From: Bacteroidales bacterium UBA1179
GTDB lineage: Bacteria > Bacteroidota > Bacteroidia > Bacteroidales > Bacteroidaceae
Reading direction: 5' to 3'
Length of the DNA: 7,334 nucleotides
Assembly: GCA_002309915.1 (NCBI GenBank)
Contig: DBYT01000028.1
Coordinates: 1-7,334 of the forward strand
Shown here piece after piece: positions 1 through 4,968 of the stretch. The translations under genes were made by a program, and so were the position numbers. Position 1 is the first letter of the stretch, and every line of letters starts with the position of its first letter. Below the pieces are notes generated by a model. The model was given only the letters and a program-made list of their open reading frames with translations. It ran no database searches and was not told where the DNA came from.

Positions 1-17
1 TTTATCATGGTTAAATG

Positions 18-47
18 ATTGTTGAGTCAAAAATATTTGTACCTTTG
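18..47 (+). promoter_or_regulatory. Bacteroidota-type promoter of the rpsF operon
   Basis: TACCTTTG at 40-47 matches the Bacteroidota -7 consensus TAnnTTTG exactly. An ATTG at 18-21 lies 18 bases upstream as a weak -33 element (TTTG-like). Transcription should begin near base 52, giving a leader of about 40 bases, very A/T-rich just before the rpsF ATG and without a Shine-Dalgarno sequence. The -7 box overlaps an inverted repeat TTTGCA (44-49)/TGCAAA (59-64). The assignment is by consensus; no transcript data are available. Confidence 0.75.
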
Positions 48-91
48 CATCCGCATTTTGCAAACACTAGTTATTATTTAATTAAAAACAA

Positions 92-439
92 ATGAATCAG
101 TACGAAACCGTTTTCATTTTGACTCCCGTTTTATCTGATGTTCAGATGAAGGAAGCGGTAGAAAAATTCAAGGGCATTCTTACTGCCGAGGGCGCTGAGA
201 TTGTCAATGAAGAGAACTGGGGTATGCGTAAGCTGGCCTATCCTATTGAGAAGAAGTCAACCGGCTTCTATGAGTTTATCGAGTTCAACGCTGAGCCTTC
301 AGTAGTTGCCAAGTTGGAAGTTAACTTCCGTCGTGACGAGCGCGTGCTCCGTTTCCTGACCATCAAGCAGGACAAGTATGCAGCTGAATACGCAGCAAAG
401 AGAAGAAGTCTTAGACAATCTAAATCAGAGGAGGCATAA
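92..439 (+). CDS. rpsF: 30S ribosomal protein bS6
   Basis: Ribosomal protein bS6, which pairs with bS18 on the platform of the small subunit near the 3' end of 16S rRNA. The 115 residues are normal for the family. Visible hallmarks are the N-terminal strand YETVFILTP (4-12), the central NWGMRKLAYPI (42-52) and the basic NFRRDERVLRFLTIK segment (78-92), followed by the charged flexible tail seen in many bS6 proteins. It is the first gene of the rpsF-rpsR-rplI operon. The ATG at 92 follows an A/T-rich leader with no Shine-Dalgarno motif, usual for Bacteroidota. Its last codons hold the ribosome binding site of rpsR. Confidence 0.97.
   Translation: MNQYETVFILTPVLSDVQMKEAVEKFKGILTAEGAEIVNEENWGMRKLAYPIEKKSTGFYEFIEFNAEPSVVAKLEVNFRRDERVLRFLTIKQDKYAAEYAAKRRSLRQSKSEEA
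427..434 (+). promoter_or_regulatory. Strong Shine-Dalgarno site of rpsR inside the rpsF 3' end
   Basis: AGAGGAGG, containing the full AGGAGG core at 429-434, lies 7 bases before the rpsR ATG and is read as the last Glu codons of rpsF. It stands out because most first genes in this window have no such motif. It may couple rpsR translation to rpsF, or be a control point for bS18 synthesis (inference). Coincidence with two GAG codons cannot be excluded. Confidence 0.6.
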
Positions 440-441
440 TT

Positions 442-711
442 ATGGCAGAGCAGACATCAGAGATCAGATATCTTGCACCTCAGACTCAGGATATCAAGAA
501 GAAGAAATATTGCCGTTTCAAGAAGGCAGGTATCAAGTATATCGATTATAAGGATCCTGAGTTTCTCAAGAGATTCCTTAACGAGCAGGGTAAGCTTCTG
601 CCCCGTCGCATCACCGGTACTTCACTCAAGTTCCAGCGTCGCGTGGCTCAGGCCGTAAAGAGAGCACGTCACTTGGCTCTTCTGCCTTATGTAACTGATA
701 TGATGAAGTAA
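442..711 (+). CDS. rpsR: 30S ribosomal protein bS18
   Basis: Ribosomal protein bS18, the direct partner of bS6 in the small-subunit platform. The 89 residues are slightly longer than E. coli bS18 because of an N-terminal extension (1-17). The family core is clear: KYCRFKKAGIKYIDYKDPEF (22-41) with a single cysteine at 24, the RRITGTSLKFQRRVAQAVKR stretch and the ending ARHLALLPYV. It starts two bases after the rpsF stop and has a strong Shine-Dalgarno site, so the two partners are probably made together. bS6, bS18 and bS21 are reported to hide the anti-Shine-Dalgarno tail in a Bacteroidota ribosome, which makes that site worth noting. Confidence 0.97.
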   Translation: MAEQTSEIRYLAPQTQDIKKKKYCRFKKAGIKYIDYKDPEFLKRFLNEQGKLLPRRITGTSLKFQRRVAQAVKRARHLALLPYVTDMMK

Positions 712-735
712 TAATCTTTAAAGAAGGAAATAACT

Positions 736-1185
736 ATGGAGATTATACTTAAGGAAGATATTGCAGGTCTTGGATACAAGAACGATATAGTAAAGGTTAA
801 GGACGGTTACGGTCGTAACTATCTGATTCCCCAGGGTAAGGCTGTTATTGCTACAGAGTCAGCTAAGAAGGTACTGGCAGAGAACGAGCGTCAGCGCGCT
901 CACAAGCTCGCCAAGATCAAGGCTGATGCTGAGGCTCTGGCTGCTAAGCTGAACGGCGTTAAGGTTAGCATCTCTGCTAAGGTTAACGAGGACGGCACAA
1001 TTTTCGGTGGCGTAGGTGCTGCTCAGGTTGCTGAGGCTCTCGCTGCTAAGGGCTTTGAGATTGACCGCAAGGCAATCGTAGCCGAGACAGTTAAGGCTGC
1101 CGGTGAGTACACCGCTACCATCAACCTTCACAAGGAGGTTAAGGCTGAGGTTACTTTCGAGGTTGTAGCTGAGGCTGCTGAATAA
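736..1185 (+). CDS. rplI: 50S ribosomal protein bL9
   Basis: Ribosomal protein bL9, a two-domain protein at the base of the L1 stalk of the large subunit. The 149 residues match the family's usual length. The N-terminal domain starts MEIILKEDIAGLG and carries the signature GYGRNYLIP at 24-32. A long lysine- and alanine-rich linking helix (about 41-75) leads to the C-terminal domain (about 78-147). It lies 24 bases after rpsR, with a moderate Shine-Dalgarno sequence AAGAAGG at 721-727. It is the last gene before the terminator at 1205-1247. Confidence 0.97.
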   Translation: MEIILKEDIAGLGYKNDIVKVKDGYGRNYLIPQGKAVIATESAKKVLAENERQRAHKLAKIKADAEALAAKLNGVKVSISAKVNEDGTIFGGVGAAQVAEALAAKGFEIDRKAIVAETVKAAGEYTATINLHKEVKAEVTFEVVAEAAE

Positions 1186-1204
1186 TTGAATTCTGTAACA
1201 CACA

Positions 1205-1247
1205 GATAAGAGGAGGATGTTCTTTTGGGACATCCTCTTTTCTTATC
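1205..1247 (+). terminator. Intrinsic terminator of the ribosomal protein operon
   Basis: A perfect 8-bp stem, GAGGATGT (1213-1220) with ACATCCTC (1230-1237), closes a 9-base loop and is followed by a T-rich tract at 1238-1244. An outer arm GATAAGA (1205-1211) can also pair with TCTTATC (1241-1247). It begins 20 bases after the rplI stop. The T-tract is immediately followed by the promoter region of mtaB, so this gap both ends one unit and starts the next. Confidence 0.9.
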
Positions 1248-1258
1248 CATTATTTTGC

Positions 1259-1266
1259 TAATTTCG
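1259..1266 (+). promoter_or_regulatory. Putative -7 promoter element of mtaB
   Basis: TAATTTCG differs from the Bacteroidota -7 consensus TAnnTTTG at one position. Its end lies 7 bases before the mtaB ATG, so the expected transcription start falls roughly at 1270-1274 and the mRNA would be nearly leaderless. No convincing -33 element is visible; that region is taken up by the T-tract of the preceding terminator. Read-through from the ribosomal operon could also supply transcript. Confidence 0.5.
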
Positions 1267-1273
1267 CAAAGGA

Positions 1274-2593
1274 ATGGGAAACCAACTCACACTTGTAGGC
1301 CGCAGCGCCTCTTTCTACACTCTGGGATGCAAACTCAACTTCTCGGAGACATCGACCATTATGCGTCAACTTATCGAGGCCGGCGCGCATAAGGCCGTCA
1401 AGGGTGAGAAGGCCGATATCTGCGTAATCAACACCTGCTCGGTTACCGAGGTGGCCGATAAGAAATGCCGCCAGGCGATCCACAAGATTGTACGTGAGAA
1501 TCCCGATGCCTACATAGTGGTTACCGGTTGTTACGGACAGTTGCAGCCTGGAGTTGTGGCCGATATCCCCGGCGTGGATATCGTTCTCGGACAGGATCAG
1601 AAGGGTAATATCCTGGAGAACCTGAACGGATTGGTAAAGCGTGACCATGGCATTTCCAAGACCGTCGGCACTAATGATATAAAGAACTTTGTGCCGTCGT
1701 GTTCACGCGGTGACAGGACACGTTTCTTCCTAAAGGTGCAGGACGGCTGTGACTACTATTGCACTTACTGCACCGTGGCTTATGCTCGCGGACACAGTCG
1801 CAACCCGTCTATCGGGAGTCTTGTGGAGCAGGCGCGTCAGGCTGCCGCAGAGGGTGGCCGCGAGATTGTCATTACCGGTGTCAACATAGGTGATTTTGGC
1901 AAGAGCACAGGTGACAGTTTCATAGACCTGATACGTGAACTGGATAAGGTGGAGGGTATTGCACGTTACCGCATATCGTCCATTGAGCCCAACCTGCTTA
2001 CAGATGAGGTGATTGACTTTGTGGCTCAGTCTCGCGCGTTCATGCCGCATTTCCATATTCCGCTGCAGAGCGGATCCAATGAGGTGCTTAAGCTTATGCA
2101 CCGACGTTACGAGCGTGAGGTGTTTGCCCAGAAGGTGGCCCGCGTAAAGAGCGTGATGCCCGACGCGTTCATCGGCGTAGATGTCATTGTGGGTATGCGT
2201 GGTGAGACTGATGAACTGTTTGAGGATGCTTACCGCTTTATTGAGAGTCTGGATGTTACGCAGCTGCATGTGTTCAGTTACTCGGAGCGTCCGGGTACGG
2301 CTGCACTCAGGATTCCGTACAAGGTGTCGCCTCAGGTCAAGCATGAGCGTAGCCAGAGGTTACTGGAGTTATCGGACCGTAAGACAAGGGCTTTCTATGA
2401 GGCGCATATCGGCCGTGAAGCTACTGTGCTGGTGGAGAAGCCGCGTCGCGGTATGCCGGCTCACGGATTTACGGATAACTATATAAGGGTGGAGCTGGAT
2501 TCGGCTCAGGTTCAGGAAAACAGTCTTGTAAGGGTGCTCCTGGGTGGTTTTAATGATGCCGCCGATGCCATTACGGGAACAATCATAAAGTGA
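1274..2593 (+). CDS. mtaB: tRNA t6A37 C2-methylthiotransferase MtaB
   Basis: Radical-SAM methylthiotransferase that converts N6-threonylcarbamoyladenosine at position 37 of ANN-decoding tRNAs to its 2-methylthio form (ms2t6A). The 439 residues show the family's three-domain plan. The N-terminal UPF0004 domain has three cluster cysteines: C19 (YTLGCKLN), C55 (NTCSVT) and C86 (GCYGQ). The radical-SAM domain has the CxxxCxxC motif C159-C163-C166 in DGCDYYCTYC. A C-terminal TRAM-like RNA-binding region spans about 375-439. The sequence after C19 (LNFSETST) and the overall length favour MtaB over MiaB or RimO. The ATG at 1274 is the only start that keeps the residues before YTLGC. It is probably cotranscribed with the next gene, one base downstream. 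Confidence 0.93.
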   Translation: MGNQLTLVGRSASFYTLGCKLNFSETSTIMRQLIEAGAHKAVKGEKADICVINTCSVTEVADKKCRQAIHKIVRENPDAYIVVTGCYGQLQPGVVADIPGVDIVLGQDQKGNILENLNGLVKRDHGISKTVGTNDIKNFVPSCSRGDRTRFFLKVQDGCDYYCTYCTVAYARGHSRNPSIGSLVEQARQAAAEGGREIVITGVNIGDFGKSTGDSFIDLIRELDKVEGIARYRISSIEPNLLTDEVIDFVAQSRAFMPHFHIPLQSGSNEVLKLMHRRYEREVFAQKVARVKSVMPDAFIGVDVIVGMRGETDELFEDAYRFIESLDVTQLHVFSYSERPGTAALRIPYKVSPQVKHERSQRLLELSDRKTRAFYEAHIGREATVLVEKPRRGMPAHGFTDNYIRVELDSAQVQENSLVRVLLGGFNDAADAITGTIIK

Positions 2594-2594
2594 T

Positions 2595-3614
2595 ATGAAA
2601 GTTGCGATTGTCATATTGAACTGGAACGGCAGCGCGATGCTTAAGCGCTATATGCCTACGCTGCTCAAATATTCAAATATGGACGGCGTGCAGGTAATCG
2701 TGGCCGATAATGACTCCAAGGATGATTCCATGGAGATGATGCAGCGCGAGTTCCCGCAGGTTCCGCTAATCCGTATGGAGAAGAACTGGGGTTTTGCAAA
2801 GGGTTACAATATGGCTCTTCGTGAGGTTGAGGCTGAGTATTACATACTGCTCAACTCGGATGTGGAGGTATCTGAGGATTGGCTTTTGCCGCTTGTGAGT
2901 TATATGGACGTGCATCCTGAGGTGGCTGCATGTCAACCTAAGCTGCTGGACTTTAAGAATCCCGAATTGTTCGAGTATGCAGGCGGCGCCGGCGGTTACA
3001 TGGACAAGTGGGGTTATATGTTTTGCCGCGGCCGTGTGTTTGACTCGATTGAGAAGGATCTTGGACAATATGATACCATTGAGCCTGTTTTCTGGGCTAC
3101 AGGTGCTTGCCTGATGGTTCGCAGCGCCGATTACTGGGCTGCGGGCGGATTGGATGACCGGTTCTTTGCACATCAGGAGGAGATAGACCTTTGCTGGCGC
3201 ATGCGAAGCCGCAACCGCGGAATCGTCTGCATTCCTGAGAGTGTTGTCTATCATGTTGGTGGTGCCACTCTTAACAAATCCAATCCCTATAAGACATTCC
3301 TGAATTTCCGCAATAACCTGCTCATGCTCTACAAAAACCTGCCGGAGAATGAGCTCAGTAAGGTTATGCGCGTGCGTTTCTGGCTGGACGGCCTGGCCGC
3401 GCTCATGTTCCTTATGAAATTCCATTGGGGAGATTTCAAGGCCGTATTCCGTGCCCGCCGTGAATTCCGTCGCCTCAAACCCGAGTTTGCGGACAGCCGC
3501 CGCGAGAACCTGGAGGAGGCATCGACCGATACCATCCCCGAGCGCGTAAACTTCAGCCTGCTCTGGCGCTACCACATCAAACGCCAGAAAACCTACTCAG
3601 CACTTATAAAGTGA
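2595..3614 (+). CDS. Family 2 glycosyltransferase (GT-A fold, WbbL/rhamnosyltransferase-like)
   Basis: Predicted cytoplasmic inverting glycosyltransferase that moves a sugar from a nucleotide-sugar donor to a glycan or lipid acceptor; neither can be named. The 339-residue chain begins with the GT-A strand VAIVILNWNG (3-12), then VIVADNDSKDDS (34-45), the metal-binding DxD-like NSDVEV (87-92), the WATGACLMVR acceptor-site segment (167-176) and the general-base region AHQEEIDLCWR (192-202), followed by VVYHVGGAT (217-225). This order is typical of COG1216 enzymes of surface-polysaccharide synthesis. There is no clear spanning helix; a hydrophobic stretch at about 263-275 could touch the membrane. 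It starts one base after the mtaB stop, implying cotranscription, and its stop codon lies in the folded element that follows. No other glycan genes are present. Confidence 0.88.
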   Translation: MKVAIVILNWNGSAMLKRYMPTLLKYSNMDGVQVIVADNDSKDDSMEMMQREFPQVPLIRMEKNWGFAKGYNMALREVEAEYYILLNSDVEVSEDWLLPLVSYMDVHPEVAACQPKLLDFKNPELFEYAGGAGGYMDKWGYMFCRGRVFDSIEKDLGQYDTIEPVFWATGACLMVRSADYWAAGGLDDRFFAHQEEIDLCWRMRSRNRGIVCIPESVVYHVGGATLNKSNPYKTFLNFRNNLLMLYKNLPENELSKVMRVRFWLDGLAALMFLMKFHWGDFKAVFRARREFRRLKPEFADSRRENLEEASTDTIPERVNFSLLWRYHIKRQKTYSALIK

Positions 3615-3698
3615 CGCAAAGAGCGCTCGGCCCGAAGGGACGCTTTTATCAAGCGAAGCGACTAAAAGAAACGACCCCTTTGCGTCATAATTTTTGTT
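3612..3698 (+). terminator. Large folded element with terminator-like end after the glycosyltransferase
   Basis: TGACGCAAAG at 3612-3621, which includes the glycosyltransferase stop codon, is the perfect reverse complement of CTTTGCGTCA at 3678-3687. Inside, GGG (3637-3639) pairs with CCC (3675-3677), CG (3641-3642) with CG (3672-3673), and CTTTTA (3643-3648) with TAAAAG (3663-3668), leaving a 15-base left bulge that holds the palindrome GAGCGCTC. A T-tract follows at 3691-3695. The shape fits an elaborate intrinsic terminator for the mtaB unit. It could instead be an inserted REP-like palindromic element that also serves as a terminator. Confidence 0.6.
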
Positions 3699-3701
3699 AA
3701 A

Positions 3702-3763
3702 ATGTAAATTTCGCTTGGATTTATGTAAAGCGCACTTTACATTTGTCGCATCAAACTTTACAA
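3702..3763. promoter_or_regulatory. Two-tier palindrome, candidate operator of the membrane protein/XRE operon
   Basis: The inner palindrome ATGTAAAG-N4-CTTTACAT (3723-3742) has perfect 8-bp arms. An outer pair repeats the half-site: ATGTAAAT at 3702-3709 and CTTTACAA at 3756-3763. Each outer half lies exactly 21 bases from the like-oriented inner half, about two helical turns, and both tiers share the centre 3732.5. The inner palindrome overlaps the promoter -7 box. This geometry suits cooperative binding of two dimers. The small XRE regulator encoded downstream is the obvious candidate, but that link is inference. Confidence 0.6.
3714..3745 (+). promoter_or_regulatory. Bacteroidota-type promoter of the membrane protein/XRE operon
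   Basis: TACATTTG at 3738-3745 fits the -7 consensus TAnnTTTG exactly. CTTG at 3714-3717 lies 20 bases upstream and matches the -33 element (TTTG) in sequence and spacing. Transcription is expected near 3750, about 16 bases before the ATG at 3766. The promoter therefore excludes the upstream TTG at 3694 as a start. Confidence 0.75.
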
Positions 3764-3765
3764 TT

Positions 3766-4785
3766 ATGAGAGATTATCGGAAACATCTTACGCTTTTGCC
3801 GCACAAATGGCAGGCATGGGCCTTGTTTGCAGCCGGTGTTCTGGCTGTGGTTTATTGGGTGCTGTTCTTCTTTATCATGAGAAGAGGAATGACAGTAGAA
3901 AATGTGTCTCGTTTAAATCTTTTGGGATTTGAACATTTTTTTGTCAATGTGGCTCTGATGATAGCATGCCTGTCAAAAGAAAAGTTTGAGGATGAGTATG
4001 TCACGTCAGTACGTTACCGTGCCCTGACTATATCGCTATTTGTGCTTTTTATTGTAAGAACTATTGTTGAGATGATATACGGTCCTATTCACAATCTTGT
4101 ATTCAGCCCTACCATTAATTATCAGAGTACAGTTTTAAGGTCAATAATTGAAGCTCCTATACTTGGAAAGATATATCGGGCATTAAGATATCTGTGTAAC
4201 TCAAATATCATGATGTTATGCTATCTCCTGTTGCTTAAGATACTGAAACGTACAGGTGGCGGAAACCGTTACGGTTCCCTGTTATTACCTTATAGTTACA
4301 AAAAGGTAGGTTGGTATACACTTGCAGTTTCTATGATTCTGATACCGGCTTTGTTGGTCTTTGTATTTGTTATATGGTTCAAACGTGGAGATGCCGGTTT
4401 TTGGGATGGAGGTAAATCGTTCTGGGATGTCTATGAGGCATATACTCCATTATTCAGATTGATAATATTACTTCCATATATTGCGATTATACTGATCTGT
4501 TTGAGTAAGGAAAAGCAGGAAGATGAGTTTATACGTCATATCAGGGTGCGTACACTGATTTGTTTCGTGATTATCTTTTTGATTATCGGGTATGTTCATG
4601 CTTTATTAGAAAACATGCATGAGGTATATATAATGCGTTCTATGAGGCCAGTTTCATATATTTGGGCGATTCCATTGTTGATTTTGAGATTGGTTTCATG
4701 GCTACCGGTTACGTCTGTTGTATATGCACTGGTGCTTAGGAAGGTATTGTCAAACAACTTAAAGGAGAGTAGCAATGAAGAATAA
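3766..4785 (+). CDS. Eight-segment integral membrane protein with internal duplication, unknown function
   Basis: I cannot assign a named family. The 339 residues, counted from the ATG at 3766, hold about eight membrane segments (near 18-38, 54-70, 87-105, 147-160, 183-205, 228-246, 263-282, 299-325). The protein is two copies of a four-segment unit. After segment 2 of each copy comes CLSKEKFEDEY (68-78) or CLSKEKQEDEF (245-255), then RxRxL and a further hydrophobic helix. The charged SKEKxEDE motif is probably at the membrane edge on the cytoplasmic side. There is no signal peptide and no catalytic motif. It is AT-richer than its neighbours: 33% GC in 3901-3960 against 57% in 3421-3480. Its last 11 bases overlap the XRE regulator, as in other membrane protein/small-XRE pairs. 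An in-frame TTG at 3694 is rejected because it precedes the promoter. Confidence 0.8.
   Translation: MRDYRKHLTLLPHKWQAWALFAAGVLAVVYWVLFFFIMRRGMTVENVSRLNLLGFEHFFVNVALMIACLSKEKFEDEYVTSVRYRALTISLFVLFIVRTIVEMIYGPIHNLVFSPTINYQSTVLRSIIEAPILGKIYRALRYLCNSNIMMLCYLLLLKILKRTGGGNRYGSLLLPYSYKKVGWYTLAVSMILIPALLVFVFVIWFKRGDAGFWDGGKSFWDVYEAYTPLFRLIILLPYIAIILICLSKEKQEDEFIRHIRVRTLICFVIIFLIIGYVHALLENMHEVYIMRSMRPVSYIWAIPLLILRLVSWLPVTSVVYALVLRKVLSNNLKESSNEE
4761..4769 (+). promoter_or_regulatory. Shine-Dalgarno site of the XRE regulator
   Basis: AAAGGAGAG lies 5 bases before the regulator's ATG at 4775, inside the end of the membrane protein gene. With the 11-base overlap it fixes the start and suggests translational coupling. 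Confidence 0.6.
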
Positions 4786-4966
4786 TATACGCGTGGAGAG
4801 GGCGATCCTCAAGATTTCGCAGCAGGATCTGGCTAATGCCATCGGTGTTTCACGCCAGACGATATTCGCCATTGAGAACGGCAAGTTCATCCCTTCTACG
4901 GAATTGGCGCTCAGGCTCTCGGCCTATTTCGGCAAGAGTGTGAACGATCTTTTCCAGCTTGATTAA
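4775..4966 (+). CDS. Small XRE/Cro-type helix-turn-helix regulator
   Basis: A 63-residue DNA-binding protein that is almost entirely one HTH_3 (Cro/C1-type) domain. The helix-turn-helix spans about residues 16-36, with QQDLANAIGV as first helix and turn and SRQTIFAIENGK (26-37) as recognition helix and following turn. The C-terminal helices (STELALRLSAYFGKSVNDLF) complete the five-helix fold and end in the FQLD typical of this short class. There is no ligand-binding domain. The class usually acts as a dimer on short palindromes and is often paired with a membrane protein gene. Here it overlaps the upstream membrane protein gene by 11 bases and is probably cotranscribed. The palindromes at 3702-3763 are its likely target (inference). 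Its stop lies two bases from the convergent ATPase stop. Confidence 0.9.
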   Translation: MKNNIRVERAILKISQQDLANAIGVSRQTIFAIENGKFIPSTELALRLSAYFGKSVNDLFQLD

Positions 4967-4968
4967 TG

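Noticed and set aside
48..91. S6:S18-type autoregulatory RNA leader upstream of rpsF
   Set aside because: The predicted leader is only about 40 bases, mostly A/T, and I see no two-stem structure with the CCG bulge of that motif. The one CCG (51-53) lies at or before the expected transcription start.
1730..2344. Antisense open frame (204 codons) within mtaB
   Set aside because: The sense strand carries all MtaB motifs. The antisense translation has no domain-like pattern.
2766..3575. Long antisense open frame (269 codons) within the glycosyltransferase gene
   Set aside because: It mirrors a gene with clear GT motifs, has no recognisable domain or promoter, and its composition follows from the codon use of the sense strand.
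3694..3765. Upstream TTG start for the membrane protein, adding 24 residues
   Set aside because: The segment contains the promoter and operator-like palindromes, the added residues are not membrane-like, and an ATG follows a good promoter at 3766.
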